Shown here: piece by piece, positions 36,037 to 48,249 of the stretch
Position numbering within the stretch: position 1 is the stretch's first letter
How the letters are laid out: each line of letters starts with the position of its first letter
Position numbers and translations under genes: made by a program
The notes under the pieces: generated by a model
The model's database searches: none
Told to the model about the DNA's origin: nothing
The model's input: only the letters and a program-made list of their open reading frames with translations
Source: Patella vulgata
Lineage: Eukaryota > Mollusca > Gastropoda > Patellidae
Assembly: GCF_932274485.2 (NCBI RefSeq)
Contig: NC_065884.2
Span: 28,229,540 to 28,293,539, forward strand
Direction: 5' to 3'
DNA length: 64,000 bases

Positions 36037-39000
36037 ATGTTTCTAGTTTTGATTCTAGCCACTACAGTGGCTTGTGTCAGAGGTTATGCTGGATATCAGG
36101 AGAAAATACCTAATGGGGGGAATGTTCCCCACTCTTGTAAACCTAATTACTTGTGGAAGGGTGTTGGTCATTTAGACCAAGCTGGTGGAGGTGAGAGAAA
36201 TCAGTTTGGTAAAGATTTTGCTCAAGCTGAACATAAGGTAGGATGTATATACACACACACCCTTTCATGGGGTCATGAAGCCTCAAACTAACGCCTCGTA
36301 ACAAAACAGGACTATAAAACATTCCGTTGGATTAGTTATTTGTTTAAAATAATTGTTTAATAAGCTTTGAACGAATATCACCTAAACTTTAAAAAATACA
36401 TTTTGCAAATAAATAAATCTCGGTGCTGGCTTAAATAAACTATTTAAGCGATTATAGTCAATTTGAAATTTAAACCTTATTTTAAACTATTTATTATAAA
36501 AAATCATCGAAAGAACACAAGAACAGTAAAGAAAGGGAAATCAAGCTTAAACTGTATATTTCGAAATAGTATTAATAAATATATGATTGGGTTCTCTCTA
36601 AAAAATTTTAATTTGTGATTGATTGTTTTTGTAAATATACATTCAAAGTATTGACACAAATCATGTTTTTAAGTACTTTTATTAAGTAAACACTTTGTTT
36701 ATTTTGTGACACTATGAATCTATTAACTGATTGTTTGATTACGACCGGTTGTCTAGCTTCGGTTGTCACCTGACTTATTTGTGTTTCTGTGTTCCGTTTT
36801 ATAAACCAGCAGCCTTTGTCACATTATAAATAAACAAATAAATCTATGTTTATATAATCTGTAACGTCACTATAGAATACAATGTTACAGTGCAATATGT
36901 ATCAAACCCACAGGACGATTGGGATGGTTACAGACGGATTGCTGGCGTCCCATCGGTGTTGATGGGGTCCTTATTTACAGTAGGATGGTAATGAACCCCA
37001 ACTGCCCACGTTCCTTACATCTAAATGGTTGCTTTTAGGACCAAAGTACATATAATAACTAATATAATGTCAGTGGGCCATAGAATTATGGTCTATGTAA
37101 TGTATACATACATGTAAAGTCAGTGGGCCATAGAACCGTATTAGAAAGATGGTGTATATAATGTATAAATAGATGTATGATATTGTGTTATTTTAGTGGA
37201 CTGTAGAATTATGTGAGAAAGATTCAGATGGAGATGGTATGAGTAATGGTCAAGAATTGGGAGATCCTAATTGTCAGTGGGAACAAGGGAAAGCACCAGA
37301 TCGTGATACACTACTGAGTCATCCGGGTATTTGTGATCCGTGGGGAAGTGCCAAATGTAACGAGACAAATTCCTGGGTTAAATGTGATAGTGATGTTTTA
37401 ACATGTCCAGCTATTGACGAGGAAGGTGGGTTATGTTGAAATAACGACGTGTGGCTCTGTACATCGAAAATGGGCCTAAAAGCATATATTAATGTAATGT
37501 GAATGTATATTAGATTAGACTTCTATATTTTCATGGCAAGATAATAACATCAATATTGATTGAAATGGGCCAATATTAAATTCTAATTATTTTTTTTAAT
37601 TTTAAATATTTTGGGAAATGTTGAGTTAGAGGTTTAGTTCCTTTAAGCCGTGTACTACTAATTCATCAGCACTGTCCTTCAGATACTTTCGCGCGAAATA
37701 GAGAATTTTGTGGGAACTAAATATTTAATTGAACTGCTTTACTTAAAATTGTACCTCGTAAGCTTATTTAAGGTATTACATGAAAGTTTGTGTTACTTTC
37801 TGTTCTCCAGGTACACAGAGAATGGACCTACGAATAAACTTGACTTCCGTGCCTAATAAAGAAACGACATATATATGCATGACCTTTGATTTACCAAGTG
37901 ATGAGGAGTATCATATGATCGCAACCAAACCCATTATTAATGAATCTAGAGTAATGCATCATATGCTGCTATATGCATGTGCTGACACTGGTAAGAAACA
38001 GTTGACGTATTGTGATGTGCCAGTCTAAGAATGTCCTTCCAATGTGTTTATGAATGATAACGTCAATAATGTCAAGATGTTATTAATGACTTAATTAGCC
38101 CCATATTTTACATCATCGTCTTTTTGCGAAGTTTTTGCTTTTGCCCTCACAAAGGGGTGTTTATGAACCGCTGGATTAAAGTTCTTTGATTACCCCGACA
38201 ACGTCAAGACTGATCTTGTAGTTTAAGTTTCTAAACTGTCAACAACACAACACTCCTAAAAGTTTTGAATACATTGGGGTCGATGAAAGTGGATAAAATT
38301 GCATCTCATAGTTTCGGCTACCCAAATAATGCGGCTCCTTGCTACTGGGATAAATGGGGGGTAATGTACTGGGTAAACATTCGTGTGTATCTCTAATTAA
38401 TTACTTAAAGATTCATTATTTGAGATTCGATAACGAGTTGGCAGTTCTCACTATAATAATTAAAAACTACATAACGTAAAGGCAATTTGCTGAAAATTTC
38501 ATTCAAATTGATCCACTATGAACTGAGCACTAAGCGAATAAAATTTCTGCCTAGTCTCGGTCATCATTACTAAAGTCAGTACGTTAAACAGCACATTGTC
38601 TCGATTATCCAATTAATGGTTTAATCGAGAAGGAAAGTTATGCAGTAAATCGGATCACAATCCACTTAAGATCGCAGGCTAGCGATGGCATCTAGAGTTG
38701 ATTATGGTCTGGATACGTTTATTAATGTCTAATTAATAATTTAGAAAACATATCAGGCCTAAAGAAAGACCTGCAGTAGACAGATTTAGCTCTTGCATAA
38801 AGTATGTTTAATAGAATTTTTTTTGCTGAAATGGAAAGGGATGCGTTGAATTATTTACAAAATGCACGCTTGTACAGAGATTATAATTATTTTAAGCCTA
38901 GCCTTTGAAAAAAGGATGGTGACTATTAAAATGGTTCTGTCCGTCCACAACGCTTTTTGGGCGCAATTTCGCCCATCTATTTATTTGGGAAATGTGGCGG

Positions 39001-42000
39001 GGTAACATCAGTCGGAGCAGAACAGTGGGACGTTAAACCCCATTTTATTTCATTTATCATTAGTTTTGCTTTTGTTTCTGGTCAGCACTGTTTAGTAGCT
39101 AATTAAGACAACCGGTAAAAAAGCCTTCCCTACCAAAGACAAGTGGTATCTGATGCTTAAGAAGAGTCACTATACCGAGCCGGGTCCTGGCTTAATTATT
39201 TATATTATTGTGGATGATTGTTTACGGTAAAAGGAGAAACTAAATTTATTTGATCTAGGTTAAAGTGTTGAAATAGGTTAATCTAGCGTGTTATTTCGAT
39301 GTTGACATCAACTGTCGACTATGAAACACAAACATAGCTGTTTCTGTGAACTCTACACTTTAATATGGACACGTGGCTACTTTGCAAAGCAAATTTACAC
39401 ATCAGATTTGATTAAATCGACACTTTTTTGACTCTAATCAGAGACCTAGTCATCTTGATATTGACGTATTTTGTAATCGATACACGTGAAAACCTCTAGT
39501 CAAACTTACATATTTTAGCTCCAGCAATGACAGAACCTAAGGAATGTGGTATGGGCAGTGGCTGTGGGACTATGATTGGTGGGTGGACACTTGGGTCAGC
39601 AGGTGATTGTTTACATCATGAAGCTGGTTTTAGAATAGGAAAGGGTTTTGCTAAAAGGGCTCTTATCCAGGTTTGTGAGTCTCTGTCTTTGTCTCAACTG
39701 GTTATTTTATTATTTAGAACTTGCTCATTATTATGGTCAATAAGTATATGTAAGCGAGAATAATTTGTTGTAATTATTCACCATTTAACCACCCATTCCA
39801 ACTATTAGTATAATTATATGATTTTTAACATGAAAGGTAATTCTCAGATTTAACAAGACAATCGGTTAAACCCGTACGTAACTAACGTACGAAAATTAAT
39901 TGGTGGCTAGCTTTTTTTTCGCACGTATACAGTGAATGGCCATTTTGCTCAGTAATCCCAGCCAGAATTTGGCTATTTTCTAAATTTGCGTTAGAGTTTA
40001 AAATATTTGTTTTAGAACTGAAACACATTAACTATTAGTTAAAAACATCAACAGAATTGATTGTGTATATCTGAAATAGACCCGACCGACGCACAAAATA
40101 GTGCAATATGGCGGCCTCTATGAACAACCCTCGCAGACGCTGTCATTGAAGACAACGTCAATTCTATGAGTTGTAGATGTTATTTTTGTGAAAAATCATC
40201 GGAAGAAGAGAGAACATGTTGGGACTCTACGAATTATATAGTCTTTATGGGTGCAACGGACACAATGCTGAAGATAAACCTATTGTTTACAATGTTGACC
40301 TCATGACCCATTGACGCCAATGTGATGACCTGTGATGTGTAGATCACGTGATATGGATATCATGGCTACTGACTGTGTCTGAGATACTTCTCCGCAGGTA
40401 GCGTGTCTCAGATGTTCAGAATGGGTTAAACCATGCGACAAAAATGGCCAATTTAACTTACCTGATAATTTCAATACCAAATATTGACAGGTTAGAAAAT
40501 GAACGCGAGATTTGTTTAGCTGAGTTAATTAACTCATTTAAAGAATTTCAATTCTGTGAGCAGCCTGATAATCGGGACGATCACTTAATACAATAACTTC
40601 AACTAGTATATAGAAATCATTATCCAACCTTCAATTTATAATGTTTAGGTATCTATCAAAAAAAACTTCTACTTGCTCATTCCGCGAGTGCCTAAAATGT
40701 AAAGGGTATGTTGGCGGTGACATTGATACAACTAGATATCAAGGACGACCTATAACAGTTCCGTTTTAACATTTTAGTATCATTGGAATAATCCAGAAAA
40801 ACGATCGGATCTGAGTGATTCTTCTGGAATGGCCATCTACTTTACCAAGACCCTACGAAAATATGATGCTGGTGTATTCAGAACTGGACAAATATATTTA
40901 GAAATCCCACCTTTGATGCCTAAAGTTGTCCAGCAGTCAACGTGTAGTGCTAAATGTACGAAGAGAATCTTCAAAAAGCCTGCCTACCTGACAGGAGGTT
41001 CAAACCACATGCACTATTTGGGTAAGTGAAACACAAAATGACAAAATAGTGCAATAGTGTGTGGATTTTGTTAGAGGATGTGTCGAAGTGACAGTAACTG
41101 CTGTGAAAATTTGGTAATATTTGTGTTGGAAAGTACGGCCACTGTGAGAAACATGAGGATGACTCACTAAGCAACGAAACATTTCCCTATAAAAACTACT
41201 AAAATAGACTGGTGTGTGTGAAGAACGTTTCATAAACTTATCTTGAATGATTTCTGATAGATACTCCAGAATAATAGGTGTTTAGCAATTGACTTATAAA
41301 ATAATACTATAATAATTGGTATGTATACAATCACTATGTTTATTGCACTGCAACATTTCAAAAAGATTAAATAGTTCGTTTTCAAGAAAGAACCTAACGT
41401 ACAAATGACAAAAACCATTATTTGAGTATAAATGTACAATCACTTATGTGATTAATAGAATTTATTCGACTGTAGCCCAAACATATTGTGCACATTCATG
41501 TGTTTATTATGTTCAGGTGCAGCCCAACATGTCTTACTGAGAAGAACTGATGGTACTGAACAGATGTTAACAAATGATCAACAATTTAGATATGATAATC
41601 CTGTTGACTATAAGTAAGTACAGTGGAATCTCATTGTCTCGACATCGATTATCAGACCTGTCAGTGAGTTGTTTTTCATTAATAACAGTAAAGGCATTCC
41701 CTGTATGATGACAGGCTTGGAGTGTAACAGCGCAGTGGATGTTTACTACTGGCCCCAGGACTATTCATTTCATTTGATATTTTTTTTTATAAACATATTT
41801 TATTCACAATAAATGAATGGGAAATTGGGGAACAGGCAAACTGTCTATGTCAGACCACTATCCCTTTTTACAATACAAATTATATACTAATAACGAAAAG
41901 CAGTAAATACAATATTATACAACCCTCACTTAGTTGAATACACCTAAAGAATTATAGTATGTAATAATAATAATAATATTAATAATAATAACAACAACAA

Positions 42001-43395
42001 TAATAGTTTAAAATCGTTTAGTTAAATTGAAGTATGATTGAACTGTTTGATATTTGTTGTTTATTTCTGGGAATTTCTGTGTAGTTTCTCTGATCTGCAG
42101 GTTAGTTTAATCGGGTTTGCTTGTGTGTTGTGCGGTCATCCTGTACTTCCTATATTAGTTTCTCTATTTAAGGAGACGGATCATCTGAGGGTTCCCACAA
42201 CTATTTAAACTAAATCTGAATAGGTCTAAAATCACGTCAAAGGATTTTTTAAAATACTAAAGTATTTCTTTATATACACATACTCAATATTGGCGGGGAT
42301 ATTGGTGAACTATTGTCCATGTAAGTGTTTTTTTGAAATCATTAGAAATAATTTGTGACTCATTTGAATACTGTAGAAATGAAATAAAACAATGATATCC
42401 TACTTCAGGTATGAACCACCAATTGTTGTAAACCCCGGTGATAGCCTTGAAACAGTTTGTACTTACAAATCAATGAGTAGACACAACACTACATTTTATG
42501 GAGAAGGGACATATGAAGAAATGTGCTTTGCCTTTTTCAACTATTACCCAGCTGATGCCATCCAAGGCATTTGTGATACCAGAGGCAATTTTGAATACTG
42601 CGATTATCAGGAAAAGGGGTGCAAAATGGGTCAACTATTGAATATGACTCACCCAGATACAAAATCATTATTCGATAAGGTAAATTTCATAAGGTTATTG
42701 AAGCCAACAGTTAATTTAATGGGTGTTTAGTGTCTATTATTGAATGGAATAAATTTTAATTGAAATAATTGCCTGGTGTATTGTGATACCGTTTAAACAG
42801 TTCATATGATTGTATAATTGATGTTTATAATTAAAAGTTTGTACACAAACTTGACGTAGCATACTAGTAAACATTTTGCAAAGCTTCGCATAAATTCCAA
42901 CCGCTGTCTCTGATTCCGGACATCATGCAGAGGGTGGGGAAATGGGATACCATTTGGGTAACTAAATTATGGAAATTTTACAGCTAGTAGATTTTTAGTA
43001 TTTAAAAACTTTTTATGTGACAAGACGACGTGGTCCGTAGAACGTATAAAAACAGTATTTTCAACTGCACATTGTAGGTGATGTCGAAATGTTCAGTTGC
43101 TGGTTATTGTTATCATGGATGCCGAGCTGTTGTTGATGAGGTCAAGGAAACAAATGGTTGCTTTAAGGACAGAGTGGCAGATTTCACCTACAAAACTTTA
43201 CTTAAATATTTGAGCCACAAGCTGGAAGTCTATAAATTTATTTACGCAATGCGGTCTTGTGAATTCGCCACTGAAAACCCAATTGTTTACCGAGAGTATA
43301 ATAAGGGCAATGACGTGAATGATGGAAATGGAAGCAACAATAACAACGTAGCCTTTTATCTGGTTCTTATGTGCTTGGTCTACAGATTCATTTGA
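36037..43395 (+). CDS. Temptin-DBH-like copper monooxygenase, copy A (8 exons, 563 aa)
   Basis: Exons: 36037-36237, 37197-37425, 37811-37990, 39519-39670, 40778-41021, 41517-41613, 42409-42679, 43078-43395, all AG/GT and in phase (1,692 nt with stop). ATG 36037 follows an acceptor and opens a signal peptide (MFLVLILATTVACVRG). Residues ~17-140 are temptin-like (YAGYQEKIPNGGNVP; DSDGDGMSNGQELGDPNCQW). Residues ~145-458 are a dopamine-beta-hydroxylase/PHM-type monooxygenase with copper ligands His193, His194, His256, His331, His333 and Met406. A Cys-rich segment, an acidic linker and a hydrophobic tail (VAFYLVLMCLVYRFI) follow, suggesting a GPI anchor. Such enzymes hydroxylate substrates using copper, oxygen and ascorbate; the substrate here is unknown. 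The usual N-terminal DOMON domain is replaced by temptin. In databases it would probably appear as DBH-like monooxygenase protein homolog. Confidence 0.93.
37197..37425 (+). other. Temptin exon 2, copy A
   Basis: This exon encodes WTVELCEKDSDGDGMSNGQE and onward to the Cys-rich LTCPAIDEE, including an EF-hand-like DSDGDG loop. It differs from 55695-55923 at four synonymous positions in 229 nt. Confidence 0.95.
38905..39050 (+). repeat. Core-less tandem-core element (family 2) fused to a SINE tail
   Basis: GACTATTAAAATGGTTCTGT, CCGTCCAC and CATCTATTTATTTGGGAAAT match the two ends of the 62505-63470 element with the tandem core absent. AGTGGGACGTTAAACCCCAT, the SINE 3' tail, follows. It lies in intron 3 of copy A. 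Confidence 0.6.
43078..43395 (+). other. Last exon, copy A: Cys-rich region, linker, hydrophobic end
   Basis: After CSVAGYCYHGCRAVVDEVKE and MRSCE, the linker has a single ENPIVYREYNKGNDVNDGNG unit, then four Asn and a 15-residue hydrophobic end. Copy B has five linker units at this position. Confidence 0.93.
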
Positions 43396-43639
43396 GTTCA
43401 GGCTACCGCATTCCATTTCTATCAAGAAACAGATTATATATTTTAAATGTATCCATATTTTCTTTTTTAAAATTAAAATAGGCACAGTCCATTATATTTC
43501 TAGAAAAAAAAATGATTATACCTTTTTAAAAAAAAAGAAGGTTTTGATTTATAAAAAGAAGATGAAAATGATATATATTAAATACGACCTTAATTTTTAA
43601 AGAAAAGGGTATATTTGTTTTTTTAAAAAAAGAGTAGGC

Positions 43640-43820
43640 CTGTATTTGCAAGAGAAGAGAATATTTTTAAGAAAAGAGAATATGTTTAAGCAAGAGAATA
43701 TTTTTAAGCAAAGAGTATATTTTCAAGCAAAGAGTATATTTTCAAGAAAAGAGTATATTTTCAAGAAAAGAGAATATTTTCAAGAAAAGAGAATATTTTC
43801 AAGAAAAGGGAACATTTTTA
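43640..43820 (+). repeat. 19-bp minisatellite
   Basis: About nine units like CAAAGAGTATATTTTCAAG, with alternating AAAAGAGAATATTTTCAAG variants. It starts ~250 bp after the stop codon of copy A and reads open by chance (43646-43891). Confidence 0.85.
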
Positions 43821-43989
43821 TATCAATGAATGCATATGCATCTATCGTTATCTTACGAACTGAAAACAGTGTAACCCATGTTAATTTTTAAGATTTTATA
43901 TAAAAACAAAACCCTAAAAGCCCAAAACACTATCTTTTTATATCAAGGAATGTAATCCTTTAGTGGCATTTAGCAATTGGAAACATAAC

Positions 43990-44175
43990 AAAACTATACA
44001 GTTATATGGGACAACAATCACTGGTTTATTATATGGTTTCGCATTGTACATATATATAGACCCTCAAGTTTACTAAATGTTATTGTGCTTGATAACGATA
44101 AGAGAATACTTCTCGAAACGTCGTGTCTGTGTATAATAAACCAGTGATTGTTGTCCCATATAACTGTATAGTTTT
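43990..44175. repeat. Fold-back with 42-bp arms and hammerhead-like loop
   Basis: The arms 43990-44031 and 44134-44175 are perfect inverse copies (AACAATCACTGGTTTATTA and inverse). The ~100-bp loop has a 5-bp stem, GAGAA-TAC-TTCTC, directly before GAAACGTCG, preceded by CTTGATAACGATAA. This is the same motif type as at 9601-9772. Confidence 0.7.
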
Positions 44176-44279
44176 TTTTTTATCAAGGAATGTATATGTA
44201 TCTAATGAACTGGAAACGATGTTACTCATGTTAACACTCAAATAAATCCATTTTTAAATTTATTTCGTGTTATTTATTG

Positions 44280-44820
44280 TGTAGAACATGTCCTTGCGCT
44301 ACCAACCCGGAATAAGTTCATTGCCATACACCCCCTATATCTCTATCCACCATACCAAAACATTTTCATCGATCACCAGTCGCGAATAGCCGTGCATCTG
44401 TTGGGTTTACGCCTTCTTAGAGTCAAAACTTACAGGTTCGGCGCTCGTAACCGCAATCGCACTTTGCTAGCTCCCCACCACCACCACCTATGCCAGTCTA
44501 CAACAGCAAATACGCTCAGTCAGAAAATGATTCTAAATCAATTGAATTTATATTTTTTACCCACCTTACACCATGGATAATAAGGGATTTTAAAAGTAAC
44601 AATACAATATTTACTATTATACACACAGGAGGTTTTGACAAGATTTCAATAGCCGTTATCAATTGCAAGCATACACATTTTAAAACTGCACAGAAATGTG
44701 AAGGCTTTATCTCTACACAGAGCCACACAGTTGATAATAACGTAATTCCACAAGAAACAATGGGCTATAACCGATGCATTCATGAAGAAAGGCTTGGAGA
44801 GTTCAAATAAGAAAGAGGTA
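44280..44820 (+). other. Unidentified open stretch
   Basis: A 106-codon frame at 44490-44810 (with HTGGFDKISIAVINCKHTHF) and an overlapping one at 44392-44580 are open. Neither has a motif, splice partners or a homologue I know. It may be retroelement debris. No function is assigned. Confidence 0.2.
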
Positions 44821-45019
44821 ATTAATAACATGATTAATATACGAAGATATTAATGTCAGCGAGGCACCATAGTACTTTGATTCATGTACATTCACCAATG
44901 TTTCTATATCGCTGTAATGAATTAAAAAATATGATTTATTATTGGCGTATGTCTTATGAATTTTAAATACAAGATTTGGGATGTTAATCAGGGCATCAAC
45001 AGATTACTTGTAATATCAC

Positions 45020-45430
45020 CTACTAGCAGAATACTTGGCTTCGCCCGTGGCTCCAATTCGCACGTGGCCGAAATTCGACAGGGGCTCAATTAGACTGGGG
45101 CCCTAAATCGTCAGGGGTCAAAATTTGCCAGGGGCCCAATTCTCCGAGGGCCAAAATCTCCCGGTGCCAAAATTGGCCCTTTAATCACATTCGCCCGGGG
45201 CCCAAATTCGGTAGCCTAAAACATTTACGGGATCAGGGGTGGAGCGCAGCGACGAATCGTTATTCGTCCTGGAGACAGGTTCAATTTGCTCGTGATTCGC
45301 CCGGGGCCTAAAAGATGCATGGGGTCATGCTGATTATTTTGTTACCACATATGTGGGTATGGATCGCGGCGGCAAACCTTGATGAGCGACCAAACTCACA
45401 TACATACTTACACATATCTTTGATGTTGTT
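45020..45430 (+). repeat. Family-4-like element with a short GC-rich repeat core
   Basis: It begins CTACTAGCAGAATACTTGGC, close to the start of 20239-20580. An irregular ~25-bp repeat (AGGGGCCCAAATTCG variants) follows, and the end GCGACCAAACTCACATACAT suits the family. The core is unlike the 146-bp core of the other copy. Confidence 0.55.
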
Positions 45431-45643
45431 TATATGGAAAATATAGTCACAGGTAGGGGTTGATATGTCAAAGTAATCTGCAGAATAGTGTTCTAAGCTT
45501 TAGTTTGCCAGTCACTAATTGTGCGTTATGGTCACACATTTAATCCATAGGTGAGTGTATGGGGATTATGGCACCTTCTCCGACACGCGGGAGCGTTGCA
45601 ATACGCAAAATAGGGATTGGGATGTCATGTCTTCAAACAAGAT

Positions 45644-45930
45644 ATGTCGCGGTGGCTCAGTGGGTATGGTGTTTGCTCAGTAACCAGGAGGTTTGGTGTT
45701 CGGTCAGAAAGTTCCTCAGGGATTTTCCTGCCCGGTTTCCCCTTGTTGGAGATACAGGACGGATGGCTTATCGATGAAAAACGCCTAGTCCTTCGGTTGG
45801 AATGGAAAACTGAGGCCTGTCGATGAAAAACGCCTAGTCCTTCGGTTGGAATAGAAAACTGAGGCCCATGCATACCATTAGCAGAACGAAAAAAGAGTAG
45901 GGTGTAGCGCTGCTGTCCGGCCAAAGGTAC
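45644..45930 (+). repeat. SINE family 2 with internal ~52-bp duplication
   Basis: The head CGGTGGCTCAGTGGGTATGG and B-box-like GGTGTTCGGTCAG are followed by two successive copies of a unit beginning CTGTCGATGAAAAACGCCTA. The body ends AGGGTGTAGCGCTGCTGTCC. No tail remains. Confidence 0.7.
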
Positions 45931-46703
45931 CGTACAGAAAAGCAGGATAAAATCTTTAGTGTCTTTAAGGTAGGATGAGTGTTGGCATGCTAGAGGTAAT
46001 AAGAAATGGTCTATATATCGTGATATGTTGTATGATTCGCTGCCACAGTCTGATATTATTGGACGTCCCTTGGGTAATTTATTAGGTTTTTATGTATTTT
46101 TGGCACAGCGGATAGATAATCATGTTGTTTTATTGTTATGTATTCCTGTGAATAATGTTTTACCTCTGCCGGGTTTGTTCCCAAAACAATAAGTCAACGA
46201 ACTGGTTCTTTGGAAGCGATCGGTTGCCTGGGTGACGGGATCTCTCAGTCCCCGAGGAATGATACAATCCTATCCAATAACCAGGGTCTTTGCCATGACG
46301 GGTGGTAGGCAGCATAAATCCTTCTCGTCTTTACCGTTGTAGTTAGGAAGCTTCTTTCGGGATAAGTTGGGTGATTGACTCCATCTTGTAGTGATTCTAG
46401 GGTTAGGAATGATGGGCGATCTAGGGGACAGACAGTTGACAAGTGCGTTCAGTGGCGATACAGATCCTGGGGAAGTGGGTGAGCCAGACACAACGCGGTG
46501 CGAACTGGTTGATCTAACTGCACGCTTCGAGGGAGTGTTAATGCAAGTGCCTTCTCAAGGGGGTAATTTTCTCTTGTTGAGTGTGTTTCGTTTTGGTGTG
46601 TCCTTAGCCCATTTCAAGTTCAATGTCTCAATGGTGGTGGCTATGGCAGGCGTCTTCATGGCCGGCTTCACGAACTTAAGGAAATCGTGACCTTGAGGAA
46701 ATC

Positions 46704-46957
46704 TACAGGTGGCCTTTGTAAATAGAGCTAACCATTCACCTATATGAAGTTTGAATATTCTACATTAATTAGAAGGAGGGTTATTGTGTTCCAAAGTCTC
46801 GAATAAACAGATTGAAGTCTCTGCTTAGCTTACAGGTGGCCTTTGTAAATAGAGCTAACCATTCACCTATATGAAGTTTGAATATTCTACATTAATTAGA
46901 AGGAGGGTTATTGTGTTCCAAAGTCTCGAATAAACAGATTGAAGTCTCTGCTTAGCC
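46704..46957 (+). repeat. 127-bp perfect tandem duplication
   Basis: TACAGGTGGCCTTTGTAAAT begins at 46704 and again at 46831, and I saw no differences between the copies. The first copy starts at the right end of a sequence related to the 12968-13096 MITE (GACCTTGAGGAAATCTACAG). Confidence 0.9.
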
Positions 46958-48078
46958 TACGCAGAAAAAACTCATCATCGAAAATCTCGACCAGTCCAAT
47001 TGCTACATCTTCTCTTGTAGACAATACTACGGGGTCTAACAAAACGTTTTCACAATGTTCTCAATAACACACCAGGATTCCCAATGACAATAACTTGCCA
47101 GCTGTGATCTTTCACCCAACAACACCATAAAACCAAAGCTCAAGTAAAGATACACAAGAACCAAAGTTGTGAGTGTGACTGAAAACATTCAAGTATGGAA
47201 GAAAAGAGTAATGAGTTTGAGACAAGACTATACACAATCTAAACTTAGATGTGCATTCAAGATTTAACCCCCACCCCCTGCGTTTTCCCTTTTGTTTTAT
47301 TGACTCTTTGTCATTGATTACAACATACGATACCGCGCATATTATGTTTTATTTGATTACAAGAAGAGTTTAGCAGTCTTTTGTATTGGCATTATTACAA
47401 TGAGAATTTTTCAGAATCGCAAATGTGAAAACTAAGCAAACTATCGATTAAATATATATGGCCCGGTTTGAAATACAAGTGCACAGAGAAAATATTATAA
47501 TAAGCTAGTTATTAGAATCGGTGTCACAGAAAAGAAACTGCTGAATGTAGTAAATGGAATGTCAACCTAGATTAGTTTATTTTTATAAATTACGCCATTG
47601 CGATATACGGGTGTTGTTTCATATATCCCACCGTATAGTCTATTTTCGTGTTAACCAAAGAGTTCTTTAATATATTGTTGCGATGGCCTTACCTGAATGG
47701 TAACCTCACGTGATGATTATAACATTATGCAATAAAAGTCAGGTGAGTTACTCAATTTATAAAATAGCCATCTTTATTTGAATTTCTACTTGTCTGTTAT
47801 ATCACCCTAGGAGAAATCGGATGTAAACACATATCCAAGTAAGTAAATATTGTTTTTACACAACACTTAAAGTTATGTCCAAAAGAAAATATTCTTTTTT
47901 CTCTTGCACATATTAGTTCGGCATCTATAAATTATTTACTGTACTTGCCTGTGTATATGGGTGTGTTACAGAATTGGGTGGGTGTCTTTTCTGCTATATA
48001 TTTTGTAAATTTCTTACATGTATGTATAATAACAAATTCAGTGTTAAACAAATCGATCCTAAGTAACATCCGTGTATG
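46958..48078. other. Intergenic DNA between the paralogues
   Basis: AT-rich with no exon recognised. ACTATACACAATCTAAACTT at ~47228 is shared with ~28048. No promoter element of copy B could be pinned down. Confidence 0.4.
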
Positions 48079-48130
48079 AATTAATAATTGATAAGCCATA
48101 CAGTGTGCTATGGGGGGAATTGTGCCCGGA
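48079..48130 (-). repeat. SINE family 2 fragment
   Basis: GCCATACAGTGTGCTATGGG and GAATTGTGCCCGGAC are the inverse of the family's TTTCCCTCATAGCACACTGT block. A second fragment lies at ~49245-49300 (ATGTAGTATGTTATGGGGGA). Confidence 0.5.
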
Positions 48131-48249
48131 CATTGGATGTATAAAATGCACTAGTGAAAATAAACTTTCATGGTATATAACGATGTTCTTGATACTGTCA
48201 AGGTTAGTTTATATTATAACGGTATTTATTTTCAGGTGTGAAACTAGAA

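Noticed and set aside
46245-46490. Possible retroelement gag scrap on the minus strand (SRKKLPNYNGKDEK)
   Set aside because: A single short motif with no neighbouring retroelement parts is too weak to call.
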